Made by a program: the position numbers and the translations under genes
In this document: in pieces, positions 27,672-35,933 of the stretch
How the letters are laid out: every line of letters starts with the position of its first letter
How positions within the stretch are numbered: the first letter of the stretch is position 1
Notes under the pieces: model-generated
Database searches by the model: none
What the model was told of the DNA's origin: nothing
What the model saw: the letters and a program-made list of their open reading frames with translations, nothing else
NCBI RefSeq assembly: GCF_900141635.1
Contig: NZ_FSRH01000009.1
Coordinates: forward strand, 78,592-142,591
DNA: 64,000 nucleotides
DNA from: Peptoclostridium litorale DSM 5388
Lineage (GTDB): Bacteria > Bacillota > Clostridia > Peptostreptococcales > Peptostreptococcaceae
Direction of reading: 5' to 3'

Positions 27672-28529
27672 TTATTTGTATGCAACTGCAAGCACAAGTT
27701 CTCTGAGCACCTTGCATGCGACCGCAGTTGAAGTTCCGCTTTGGTCGTAGTGCGGAGAAAGCTCCACGACATCTGCTCCAACTATGTCAAGCTCCTTGAG
27801 CGCGCATATGGCATTTACAAGTTCCTTGAAAGTCACTCCTCCAGGCTCTATAGTGCCCGTTCCCGAAAATACCGAAGGATCCAAAACGTCAAGGTCTATT
27901 GTGATGTATATAGGCTTTCCCTTGAGTGCCTTTACCACGCCTTCTAATCCCTCAAAGTCAAACTTCGTAAGACTAGTGTGGCTCTTGGCCCACTCGAACT
28001 CAGCCTTTTCTCCAGATCTTATTCCGAACTGGTATATCCTGCCGTCTCCAACAATATCCCAAGCCCTTTTTATTACACTTGCATGAGAAAACTTCTCTCC
28101 CATGTAGTCGTCCCTAAGGTCTGTATGGGCGTCGAAATGTATTATGTGAAGGTCCTCATGTTTTTCATGCACCGCCTTTATAGCCGGATAGCTCACAAGG
28201 TGCTCCCCCCCTACCATAACAGGAGTTTTGCCGTCTTCCACTATTTTCTTCGAATAGTCGTATATCATGTCCAGGACCTTGCCTGTGTTGCCGAAAGGAA
28301 AATCTATGTCCCCGCCGTCAAAAACATTTACATCCTCAAGGTCCATGTCCAGATAAGGGCTATACGTTTCTAGGCCGTATGAGTCCTGCCTCATTATCGA
28401 GGGCGCAAATCTCGTTCCAGGCCTGAATGAAGTGGTTCCGTCAAAAGGGCTTCCAAAAACCACTATTTCAGATTCGCCATATTCATTGTCAAATCCTATG
28501 AATGTGGATATGTTCTTATTCACTGTCAA
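27672..28529 (-). CDS. speB: Agmatinase (ureohydrolase family)
   Basis: This 285-residue cytoplasmic dimanganese enzyme hydrolyses agmatine to putrescine and urea. Metal-binding motifs are GGEHLVSYP, IHFDAHTDLRDDY and TIDLDVLDPSVFSGTGTIEPGG (quoted in parts: YITIDLDVLDPSVF, then GTGTIEPGG). It overlaps the 3' end of speE. The start is probably TTG, placed 5 nt after GGGAG, with GTG two codons later as an alternative. With arginine decarboxylase upstream it completes arginine to agmatine to putrescine. The other hydrolases of the family are less likely in this context. Confidence 0.93.
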   Translation of the reverse strand: MTVNKNISTFIGFDNEYGESEIVVFGSPFDGTTSFRPGTRFAPSIMRQDSYGLETYSPYLDMDLEDVNVFDGGDIDFPFGNTGKVLDMIYDYSKKIVEDGKTPVMVGGEHLVSYPAIKAVHEKHEDLHIIHFDAHTDLRDDYMGEKFSHASVIKRAWDIVGDGRIYQFGIRSGEKAEFEWAKSHTSLTKFDFEGLEGVVKALKGKPIYITIDLDVLDPSVFSGTGTIEPGGVTFKELVNAICALKELDIVGADVVELSPHYDQSGTSTAVACKVLRELVLAVAYK

Positions 28530-29364
28530 GCATCTCCCTTACATATGTAGGAAGTGCAAAAGCCCCCACATGTATGTCGGTGTTGTAGTATTTAGTCTTT
28601 AGTCCAAGGCTGTTCCAAACTTCCGGCTTGAAGTCCCTTACAGGGTGAAGCTTTTTAGATGCGAATCCAAACAGCCAGTGTCCCGACGGATAAGTTGGAA
28701 GAATGTACTGGTAAACCTCTGATATAGGGAATACCTCTTTTATCTTCTTGTGGGCCCTTTTCATCTCTTTTGCGTTTCCTTCATAGTAAGGACTCTCATT
28801 CTGGTTTATAAGTATTCCGTTTTCAGTAAGGGCCTTTTTGCAGTTCTCGTAGAACTCGTATGTGAAAAGCCCTTCTCCAGGCCCTATCGGGTCTGTCGAG
28901 TCGACAATTATAAGGTCGTACACATTCTCCTTGCCCTTTATGAATTCTATTCCGTCTTGAACAAGTATGTCAACTCTCTCGTCGTCCATTCCGCATGCCG
29001 TGATCGGAAGGTACTCCCTGCTCGCCTTTATTACAAGCCCGTCTATTTCAACAAAGTCTATATGCTCTATTCCCTTGTATCTCACAAGCTCTCTTACTGT
29101 TCCGCCGTCTCCTCCGCCTATCACAAGAACGTTCTTGATCTGCGGGTTCGTAGCCATAGCGACGTGAGTTATCATGTCATGATATACGAACTCGTCCTTT
29201 TCAGTAACCATGAATAGCCCGTCTATCGCAAGCACCTTTCCAAACTCGTCAGTGTCAAATACATCCACTTGCTGGAAATCGCTCTTTCCAGTAAAAAGAT
29301 GCTCCTTCACCTTTATAGAAAATCTTACGTTGTCAGTCTGTTCTTCTGTAAACCAAAGTTCCAT
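28516..29364 (-). CDS. speE: Spermidine synthase
   Basis: This 282-residue aminopropyltransferase moves the aminopropyl group of decarboxylated SAM to putrescine. The nucleotide-binding motif is VLVIGGGDGGTVRELVRYKG, and the catalytic Asp lies in DLIIVDSTDPIGPGEGLFT. The N-terminal strand domain begins MELWFTEEQTDNVRFSIKVK. It lies between speD and speB, with its end overlapping speB by 14 bp. The length is that of the bacterial enzyme. Confidence 0.96.
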   Translation of the reverse strand: MELWFTEEQTDNVRFSIKVKEHLFTGKSDFQQVDVFDTDEFGKVLAIDGLFMVTEKDEFVYHDMITHVAMATNPQIKNVLVIGGGDGGTVRELVRYKGIEHIDFVEIDGLVIKASREYLPITACGMDDERVDILVQDGIEFIKGKENVYDLIIVDSTDPIGPGEGLFTYEFYENCKKALTENGILINQNESPYYEGNAKEMKRAHKKIKEVFPISEVYQYILPTYPSGHWLFGFASKKLHPVRDFKPEVWNSLGLKTKYYNTDIHVGAFALPTYVREMLDSE

Positions 29365-29412
29365 TGCAATCTTCCCTTCTGCCTATGCGGCCTTAATTAG
29401 TTTTCAAATATA

Positions 29413-29853
29413 TTATACCGCATCTTGTATTTCTTCATCATCTATTTCAGTCTTGTATTTAATCTCGCCTAGTTCTCTGTTCGAGAACATCTTTATCTTT
29501 TCCACGATTCCCCTTGGAACTTCAGTAGATTCAGTCTTTTGTGCGTCGAACTTTTCAGCAAGGTATTCGAATGCAACCCAAGGGTTTACGCTGTCTCCGC
29601 ATGTGAAAAGGTCAACAGCCGCGTATCCGTATTCAGGCCATGTGTGTATTGTAAGATGCGATTCCTGTATTATTACAGCCCCGCTCACTCCCCATGGGTT
29701 GAACATGTGAAAGTCGCTTGTAACTATTGTTGCATTTGCAGCCTCTGCAGCCTCGTTCATGTACTGCTCAACCAGGGCGTGGTTGTTTACTATTTCTCTA
29801 TCGCAGTTGTAAAATTCCGCTATTATATGTCTTCCCAGTTGTTCTATTTTCAT
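29413..29853 (-). CDS. speD: S-adenosylmethionine decarboxylase proenzyme
   Basis: This 146-residue class 1B SAM decarboxylase (SpeH type) cleaves itself to make a pyruvoyl cofactor. The cleavage-site Ser lies in IIQESHLTIHTWPEYGYA, and conserved Cys and His follow (DLFTCGD). It supplies decarboxylated SAM to SpeE, encoded 48 bp downstream. The start is taken at the ATG about 8 nt from AAGGAG; the earlier ATG two codons upstream is too close to that site. Confidence 0.95.
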   Translation of the reverse strand: MKIEQLGRHIIAEFYNCDREIVNNHALVEQYMNEAAEAANATIVTSDFHMFNPWGVSGAVIIQESHLTIHTWPEYGYAAVDLFTCGDSVNPWVAFEYLAEKFDAQKTESTEVPRGIVEKIKMFSNRELGEIKYKTEIDDEEIQDAV

Positions 29854-30165
29854 TCCCATTCTCCTTTATCAAATCAACTTATACTGTTTATAATACTTAT
29901 TATTACTAAACTATGTCACATAAAAAAATCTCCATAAAAATCACCGCGTGCGAGTTTCTTTGGCAACAGGCGGATACCCCTTGACATTCAACTCGCAGCA
30001 ATGATTTCATAAAGAATCAAAATAAGCATATTATATTTACTAAAAATAAACTTCGTGTTTATATATAATAAATATACTACATTTTTTCATGTTGTCAATA
30101 TTTTTTTGTAACGTGTCCCTTCAGCAAGCCTTAAAGCATTAAAATCCCAATGTTGCAGCCTCAAA
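29854..30165 (-). other. Spacer between speA and speD with a structured element
   Basis: There is no gene in these 312 bp. The upstream part (as transcribed) is very AT-rich. A conserved-looking stem TGCGAGTT / AACTCGCA (29990-29997 and 29949-29956) encloses about 33 nt of unpaired-looking sequence rich in G and C. Runs of five and seven T follow before the speD ribosome binding site. It could be a leader controlling speD-speE-speB. No known riboswitch class is recognised. Confidence 0.5.
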
Positions 30166-31617
30166 CTAAAATGCAAGAACCTCTATATTCTCTATATACT
30201 GGTCCTTAGTTCCCGAAAGAGTTGTATGCTGTGTCTTCATGAACTGTATATATTCTATTATCTCCTTGGTTATCTTCTCTCCCATTGTCACAACAGGTAT
30301 TCCGGGAGGATATGCCATTACGGACTCTGCGCATATCATTCCTTCAGACTCCTCAAGCCTTACCATTTTTTTCATTCCGTAAAAGGCCTGTCTCGGAGAC
30401 ACAACGACTTCCGGATTTTCAAGAGGAAGAGTTCCTATGTCAAGGCTTTCCCTCCTGTATCTTTTAGCCATGTCAGATATTGCATCGACAAGCGCTTTAA
30501 CGGATTTTTCATCATCTCCAACGCTTATTATTGCAAGTATGTTGCACACGTCTCCAAGTTCCATCTGGATATTGTACTCGTCCCTTAGTATGTCATAGGC
30601 CTCAAATCCAGTTAGGCCTATTCCGTTCACGTCTATTCCAAGCTTCGTCTCGTCAAAATTGAATACGCCGCAGCCGTTTATCCTTTCCCTTCCGAATGCA
30701 TAAAGGCCGTCTATTTTGTTTATCTCATCTCTTGCCCATCTTGAAATCTGAAGCACCCTGTCTAGTGTCTCTTTCCCTCTGACTGCAAGCTGTTTCCTTG
30801 CAACGTCAAGGCTGGACATCAGAAGATACGATGCGCTTGTTGTCAGTGTAAGGTTTATCATGGCCCTTACAAGGCTTTCCTGTATGCGGTCTTCCTTCAT
30901 CAGAAGAAGAGAGCTTTGTGTAAGCGATCCTCCCGTCTTGTGAAGGCTTACAGAGCTCATATCTGCTCCTGCGCTCATGGCAGACTGCGGAAGCGACTCG
31001 TGGAATGAAAAATGGGCTCCGTGAGCTTCATCTACAAGCACTATTATGCCCTTTTCATGGCACAGCTTCACTATATCACTGAGATTGCTCGTGTATCCGT
31101 AGTATGTCGGGTTTATTATGAATACCGCCTTTGCATCGGGATTTTCATCTATGGCCTTTTCTATGGCCTCAGGCGTCACTCCCATTGCTATTCCAAGCTC
31201 CTTGTCCAGTTCGGGCTGAACGTATACGGGCTGGGCTCCGCTTAGTATTATTCCATTTATTGCAGACTTGTGTGCATTCCTTGGAAGTATTATCTTGTCC
31301 CCAGGGCTGCATGCGCTCATTATCATCGCCTGCACTGCTGATGTTGTTCCGTTTACAAGAAAAAAGCAGTGATCAGCTGAAAACGCGTGTGCTGCAAGCT
31401 CCTGGGCCTGCTTTATTACGCTCACCGGATTGCTCAGATAGTCAAGCGGCTTCATCGAGTTCACATCTATTTGCATCACTGTCTCTCCAACAAAATCAGC
31501 AAATTCCAAAAGCCCCTGTCCATGCTTGTGTCCTGGGACGTCAAATGGAACCACTTTCTTGTCATGGTACGCCTTCACGGCTTCAAAAAGAGGCATTTTA
31601 TTTTGGTCTTTCACCAT
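30166..31617 (-). CDS. speA: Arginine decarboxylase, aspartate aminotransferase fold
   Basis: This 483-residue PLP enzyme of the Orn/Lys/Arg decarboxylase class has no N-terminal wing domain, as in Bacillus SpeA. PLP residues appear in FFLVNGTTSAVQAMIMS, LVDEAHGAHF and SLHKTGGSLTQSS (Schiff-base Lys). The C-terminal domain ends in YPPGIPVVTMGEKIT. The ATG at 31617 follows AAGGAGTGATTTA. It starts the speA-speD-speE-speB set. Lysine or ornithine specificity is possible by sequence alone, but speB beside it argues for arginine. Confidence 0.92.
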   Translation of the reverse strand: MVKDQNKMPLFEAVKAYHDKKVVPFDVPGHKHGQGLLEFADFVGETVMQIDVNSMKPLDYLSNPVSVIKQAQELAAHAFSADHCFFLVNGTTSAVQAMIMSACSPGDKIILPRNAHKSAINGIILSGAQPVYVQPELDKELGIAMGVTPEAIEKAIDENPDAKAVFIINPTYYGYTSNLSDIVKLCHEKGIIVLVDEAHGAHFSFHESLPQSAMSAGADMSSVSLHKTGGSLTQSSLLLMKEDRIQESLVRAMINLTLTTSASYLLMSSLDVARKQLAVRGKETLDRVLQISRWARDEINKIDGLYAFGRERINGCGVFNFDETKLGIDVNGIGLTGFEAYDILRDEYNIQMELGDVCNILAIISVGDDEKSVKALVDAISDMAKRYRRESLDIGTLPLENPEVVVSPRQAFYGMKKMVRLEESEGMICAESVMAYPPGIPVVTMGEKITKEIIEYIQFMKTQHTTLSGTKDQYIENIEVLAF

Positions 31618-31848
31618 TAAATCACTCCTTTTCACATATCTTTATATAGACTGTTCAAACGCATTTTTTATAATCCGTTTGAATGCTGTTTTCCTGCCAA
31701 TACTGCCGCAGATCAGCTTCTCCCTGTTTCAGAGCACTGCCGTCTGCTATTTCACATGCAATTTATTTTCACTTCAAGCCACGCATTGCGCATGCTTTTC
31801 AGGTTTGTAATAGTAAACTCTATGTTTATCAAAACTAAACGCCAGACT

Positions 31849-31877
31849 ATTATACTAATTAAAAAAATAAAAATCAA
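31849..31877 (-). promoter_or_regulatory. Promoter of the spe operon
   Basis: On the minus strand TTGATT, a 17-bp spacer and a perfect TATAAT. Confidence 0.75.
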
Positions 31878-32010
31878 TATTTTTTTAAACGTCTTCCATA
31901 CTATAAATTAAAAAAACCAAAATTTAAAGCCGGTAAGATTTGTATATTTTTTAACAATTAATTTTATGCTTTTTTATTCGGCTATATGCATATGAATTCG
32001 CCTTATACTG

Positions 32011-32039
32011 TTGCCTATATGTCAAAAAAAACTTATGAT
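32011..32039 (+). promoter_or_regulatory. Promoter of trpS
   Basis: TTGCCT, a 17-bp spacer and TATGAT, about 36 bp before the trpS start. Confidence 0.65.
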
Positions 32040-32074
32040 AGTATATAGAATTATGAATATTGGAGGGTGATAGA

Positions 32075-33070
32075 ATGAGTGACAAAAAAATTATATTCAG
32101 CGGTATTCAGCCTTCAGGCGAACTAACGCTTGGCAACTATCTAGGGGCAATAAAAAACTGGGTGAAGCTTCAAGAAGAATATGAATCATATTTTTGCGTC
32201 GTGGACCTTCACGCAATAACTGTAAGGCAGGTTCCAAAAGACCTAAGAGCCAGAACGCTTCAGGTCCTGGCAATATACCTTGCTTCAGGCATAGACCCTG
32301 AAAAGGCCACTCTTTTCATACAGTCGCACGTGCCTGCACACTGCGAGGCCCAGTGGCTGCTAAACTGTTCTACATACATGGGCGAACTCTCAAGAATGAC
32401 GCAATTCAAGGACAAGAGCCAAAAGGCGGGCGAGAGCATTCCCGTGGGACTTTTCACTTATCCTGTGCTAATGGCAGCTGACATACTACTCTACAATACC
32501 GACCTTGTCCCTGTTGGAAAAGACCAGATGCAGCACCTTGAGCTTTCAAGAGACCTGGCAGAAAGGTTCAACAATCTGTACAGCCCTACTTTCAAGGTTC
32601 CAGACGGGTATATCCCTAAAGAGGGCGCAAAGATAATGAATCTTCAAGATCCTGCCAAGAAAATGTCCAAATCTGACGAAAATGCAAACAGCTATATACT
32701 TATAATGGACCCTCCTGATGTAATAAGAAAAAAGATATCAAGAGCCGTTACAGACACTGTGGGCGAGATAAACTACACAGACGAGCAGCCGGGAATAAAA
32801 AACCTCATAAACATAATAAGCGCCATAACAGGAGAATCTCCTGAATCAATAGTCGAAAAGTACAATGGATGCGGCTATGCCCAGCTTAAATCCGACGTAG
32901 CTGAAATAATAGTGAAAGAGCTCCAGCCTATACAGGCAAAAGTCAACGAATACCTTTCAGACAAGGCTTACCTTGAGGAAATATACAAGAAGGGCGCCGA
33001 CAAGGCAAACTACGCTGCGACCAAAACGCTCAGGAAAATGCAAAAAAAGATAGGACTAATACCAAGATAG
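32075..33070 (+). CDS. trpS: Tryptophanyl-tRNA synthetase
   Basis: This 331-residue class I synthetase charges tRNA-Trp. The N-terminus has IFSGIQPSGELTLGNYLGAI, with GNYLGA as the HIGH-like motif, and KMSKS appears in PAKKMSKSDENANSYI. The start ATG follows GGAGGGTGATAGA. The expected length is kept and all domains are intact. It is monocistronic with a strong terminator at 33098-33146. Normal TrpS also means UGG is the tryptophan codon, which is relevant to the recoded TGA codons elsewhere. Confidence 0.97.
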   Translation: MSDKKIIFSGIQPSGELTLGNYLGAIKNWVKLQEEYESYFCVVDLHAITVRQVPKDLRARTLQVLAIYLASGIDPEKATLFIQSHVPAHCEAQWLLNCSTYMGELSRMTQFKDKSQKAGESIPVGLFTYPVLMAADILLYNTDLVPVGKDQMQHLELSRDLAERFNNLYSPTFKVPDGYIPKEGAKIMNLQDPAKKMSKSDENANSYILIMDPPDVIRKKISRAVTDTVGEINYTDEQPGIKNLINIISAITGESPESIVEKYNGCGYAQLKSDVAEIIVKELQPIQAKVNEYLSDKAYLEEIYKKGADKANYAATKTLRKMQKKIGLIPR

Positions 33071-33097
33071 TCCTATGTCAGCAAAACACCGGAATAC

Positions 33098-33146
33098 AAA
33101 AATGAGTATGGGCCATCTAAAATAAAAATGGCCTATACTCATTTTT
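33098..33146 (+). terminator. Terminator after trpS
   Basis: AAAATGAGTATGGGCCAT pairs with ATGGCCTATACTCATTTTT (one G-U pair) across an AT-rich loop and ends in T5. It is usable from both directions. Confidence 0.9.
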
Positions 33147-33173
33147 CATGTGCTTCTATTCAATTCGATCAGC

Positions 33174-33470
33174 TTAAAGCTCCATCTTTATCCAGCTCTC
33201 TGGCTTTTTGCACATGTTGTTTTCAACGAGCTTTAGTATCTCGTCTTTTGAATACTTTGCAGCGTTTATAACTAGAACCTCCTGGTCGCCGTCAAGCCTG
33301 CACTGAGCCGAGCTTATCTCCTCCCAGTCCGAATCGTGTATTTCCACTATGTTTATGTCAGCCTTCTTCTTGCAGTCACCCATAACACATACTGAATAGC
33401 CCTTTTCCCTCAGAAAATCAGCGACATCCCCAAGACCTTTTTGAACTGAAATTGTAACTTTTTCCGCCAT
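33174..33470 (-). CDS. YkuS/UPF0180-like small protein
   Basis: This soluble 98-residue protein resembles the UPF0180 (YkuS) family of Firmicutes. The start KVTISVQKGLGDVADFLREK matches the family pattern of a strand then helix, followed by a Cys-containing strand (GYSVCVMGDC) and VLVINAAKYSKDEILKLVE. The C-terminal tail with MCKKPESW is longer than usual. It has a GGGGGATTAAG-type binding site. The function is unknown. Confidence 0.75.
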   Translation of the reverse strand: MAEKVTISVQKGLGDVADFLREKGYSVCVMGDCKKKADINIVEIHDSDWEEISSAQCRLDGDQEVLVINAAKYSKDEILKLVENNMCKKPESWIKMEL

Positions 33471-33612
33471 AACTTAATCCCCCTTGTTTTATAAATTTAA
33501 ATCTTAGCAGCCTATTTATTCTATTCCCAAATCCAAATGGATTATTCAAAGTTTTTGATTTTGATATTTTTTTATCATTTGAAAGCGCAGTACATTTGCC
33601 TCTCTCCATTTA

Positions 33613-33650
33613 TAAAGGCCAATTGCCATGGGCAGGGCAATCGGCCTTTA
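33613..33650 (-). terminator. Terminator after the second uspA
   Basis: TAAAGGCCAATTGCC / GGCAATCGGCCTTTA forms a 15-bp stem (one G-U pair), 15 bp past the stop of the minus-strand gene. The T-run is weak. Confidence 0.6.
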
Positions 33651-33664
33651 CAAGGACTTACAAT

Positions 33665-34090
33665 CTATCTTATTACAAATACAGGCACTGTAGCGTGGTG
33701 AACCACCTTGTTTGCAACCGAACCTATCAGGAATCTCCTTGTAGTAGACATTCCGTGTGTACATATAAGTATAAGGTCGCAGTTCTCCTTTTCTGCATAG
33801 TCTATTATTTCAGAAGCGGGGTCACCTGTTGTAGTCTCAAACGTCACCTTGAAGTCTTCTCCTTCAAAATGCTTTTTAGCCTTTTCTATTATCTCTTCAG
33901 ACTTTTCCTTTATATATGCGTCTATAGACTGGAAGTTAGTAGTAGTATATGCATACGAAAAGCTTGACTCTATGTTTTCGACATGAATCACCGCTATTTC
34001 AGCACCGAATTTTTTAGCAAAATCCTTCGCCATATCATAGGCCTTCGTGCAAAACTCTGATCCGTCAACAGGTAAAAGTATCTTTTTCAT
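33665..34090 (-). CDS. Universal stress protein (UspA family)
   Basis: This 141-residue single-domain Usp has the standard family length. The N-terminus is MKKILLPVDGSEFCTKAYDM and the ATP-binding signature is CTHGMSTTRRFLIGSVANKV. It is monocistronic and divergent from the L,D-transpeptidase gene. It shares the Usp plan with the paralogue at 109-627 but lacks the central insertion of that protein. Confidence 0.92.
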   Translation of the reverse strand: MKKILLPVDGSEFCTKAYDMAKDFAKKFGAEIAVIHVENIESSFSYAYTTTNFQSIDAYIKEKSEEIIEKAKKHFEGEDFKVTFETTTGDPASEIIDYAEKENCDLILICTHGMSTTRRFLIGSVANKVVHHATVPVFVIR

Positions 34091-34274
34091 AAGTAAATCC
34101 CCCTTTAATAATATATTCTTATATTTATACCGTTATGTCGATCCCTTAAACAGACATATAATATTATTGCATCAGCCATCCGGATTAATCCAACTGTGTT
34201 TCTTATATACCCACGACCTGCAGACGCAAACCCATTACACTAAATTATTGTCGGAATTTTCATGAATTAATATC

Positions 34275-34324
34275 TTTACAATACTGTTACAAAATTCATA
34301 CAACGTCCTTATACATGGTATAAT
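34275..34324 (+). promoter_or_regulatory. PhoP-box-like repeats and promoter of the L,D-transpeptidase gene
   Basis: Three hexamers TTTACA, GTTACA and CATACA start at 34275, 34286 and 34297, exactly 11 bp apart, with 5-bp spacers. They precede a perfect TATAAT at 34319-34324. This is the tandem geometry of Bacillus PhoP boxes (TT[ACT]ACA-N5 repeats). A matching pair lies at 55354-55370. PhoP/PhoB control is inference. Confidence 0.5.
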
Positions 34325-34374
34325 TTTTTAAGTAGGAATTTTATATACTTATATCTAATCAGGATGGTGGTAAA

Positions 34375-35781
34375 ATGAATGAGCTTTTAGTCAAAATGCT
34401 TATACTCTCAACTCTGGGCTCCGCTCCGGTATGCACTTCTACAGACGTCATAAGGGTTCCTGTGAGTGCTGCCTCGGCGCATATCCAAGCCGCAGCCAGC
34501 CAGCAGGTCGTAGATGGTGCTGACCTTGAAAAATATGACGTGGAGGAAAACATAAACGCTGAAGATATCTCAAAAGACGATAAGCTCTCACAAGTGGAAG
34601 TTGGCGAAGCTCCACTCGAGCAAGAGCCTGAAGAAGAGGTTTCAGCGCCAGCAGAACCAGCAGTCGAAGAGGTCGAAATCGCTCTGTCGGGTTCCGGCTA
34701 TCCCCTTGTAGCAAAATATAATACCAATCTTCCGGAAGGAATGTTTCTCAACCTGAAATACGACAAGCACCTTCCTGCATACGACTACGTTCTGCTTCAC
34801 AGATCCGCGGGAAATATAAGGCAGGAGCCGACTACACAGTCGAAAATTTTAAGGACCGCCGCATATTTCGAAAAGCTGAACATAATAGAATCCGTAAGGG
34901 GTCAGTATATATCATCATACGGCTCCGACATATGGTACAAGGTTTTTTGGTATAAGGACGGAAAAATGCAATTTGGATACATGCTCTCGTCGCTAGGCCA
35001 AAGGCGCACTTTCCAGTTCGACAAGATGAAGTCTTCAATGGACACGCTCAAGGGCGCTGTCGACAGCAGCAAAATGGGATATGTTTCAAACTACAAGAAC
35101 AGAGCCGGCAGGGCTCCTCTGTACAAGAGCTCGACCTCTGATGCTTTCGGAAACCTCAGGGACCAAAGCGCACCCGCATATTACAACCTGAATAACAAGT
35201 CGGAATTCATATACCTTGGCGATGGGACTCTTTTTTCAATACTTGATGAGCAGGGCTCATACTACAAGGTCAAATCAGTTGACTATGCAAAGGCGCTTTG
35301 GGTTCCAAAAAAATATGTTTACACAAAAAATGCGCCTTCCACCCTGTCCCAGGTCATAGTTGTAGACAGGAAAAATCAGAATGAAGCAGTTTTCGAGTGG
35401 ACTGACCTTGGCTGGCAGATGATATCATATTCATTTGCAACCACGGGCGCTCAGGCAAAATACAAGCTCGAGACGCCTCTTGGCTACTTCATGGCCATAG
35501 AGAGAAAGCCAAAATTCCTGTATCTCGACGATATAACGAAGGAAATATCGGGATATGCTCCATATGCAATAAGGTTTACAGGAGGAGCATATGTACACGG
35601 GGTTCCGGTTGACTATATAAAATCAGGCGGCCAGCTCATAGACCCAGGGCACAAGGAGTCCATAATAACGCTTGGGACGGTTCCAAGATCACACAAGTGC
35701 GTAAGGAATTTCACTTCCCATGCCCAGTTCCTGTACAACTGGGTTAAAATAGGACAGGCCTCAGTGATAGTGATAGAATAG
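34375..35781 (+). CDS. Secreted L,D-transpeptidase with SH3-like region
   Basis: This exported cell-wall enzyme of 468 residues has a short hydrophobic N-terminus (about 1-45), then an acidic Glu/Ala/Pro linker (about 60-105). A bacterial-SH3-like region follows (SAGNIRQEPTTQSKILRTAA), and a C-terminal YkuD domain completes it. The catalytic motif is present: YVHGVPVDY, then TLGTVPRSHKCVRN with the nucleophilic Cys and conserved Arg-Asn. It would form 3-3 peptidoglycan crosslinks or anchor proteins. GGATGGTGGTAAA precedes the ATG. Upstream 11-bp repeats suggest phosphate-dependent control. Confidence 0.88.
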   Translation: MNELLVKMLILSTLGSAPVCTSTDVIRVPVSAASAHIQAAASQQVVDGADLEKYDVEENINAEDISKDDKLSQVEVGEAPLEQEPEEEVSAPAEPAVEEVEIALSGSGYPLVAKYNTNLPEGMFLNLKYDKHLPAYDYVLLHRSAGNIRQEPTTQSKILRTAAYFEKLNIIESVRGQYISSYGSDIWYKVFWYKDGKMQFGYMLSSLGQRRTFQFDKMKSSMDTLKGAVDSSKMGYVSNYKNRAGRAPLYKSSTSDAFGNLRDQSAPAYYNLNNKSEFIYLGDGTLFSILDEQGSYYKVKSVDYAKALWVPKKYVYTKNAPSTLSQVIVVDRKNQNEAVFEWTDLGWQMISYSFATTGAQAKYKLETPLGYFMAIERKPKFLYLDDITKEISGYAPYAIRFTGGAYVHGVPVDYIKSGGQLIDPGHKESIITLGTVPRSHKCVRNFTSHAQFLYNWVKIGQASVIVIE

Positions 35782-35842
35782 CGTATACAAGGTAACACCA
35801 TTAATCGATATGTCTTTATATCTCATCTTAAAAACAGCTTTC

Positions 35843-35876
35843 AAAAAATCCAACCCGCACTGAGGTTGGATTTTTT
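35843..35876. terminator. Bidirectional terminator
   Basis: AAAAAATCCAACC / GGTTGGATTTTTT is a perfect 13-bp stem between the convergent L,D-transpeptidase and YeiH-type genes. Confidence 0.9.
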
Positions 35877-35933
35877 ATGTCTTATGTGACTTTTATGTGA
35901 TTAACTCTGGCATCGTTTTAGTGCAGGCATAAC

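Larger units (their letters stand above)
31618..32074. other. Divergent intergenic region between speA and trpS
   Basis: It holds the two divergent promoters listed separately. The speA leader would be about 225 nt. It contains possible hairpins such as CAAACG / CGTTTG close to the start but no recognised riboswitch. No T-box is seen upstream of trpS, whose leader is only about 30 nt. No gene is seen. Confidence 0.5.

Noticed and set aside
31981..32074. T-box riboswitch for trpS
   Set aside because: No TGGNACC-type antiterminator, specifier loop or terminator upstream; the leader from the promoter is only about 30 nt.
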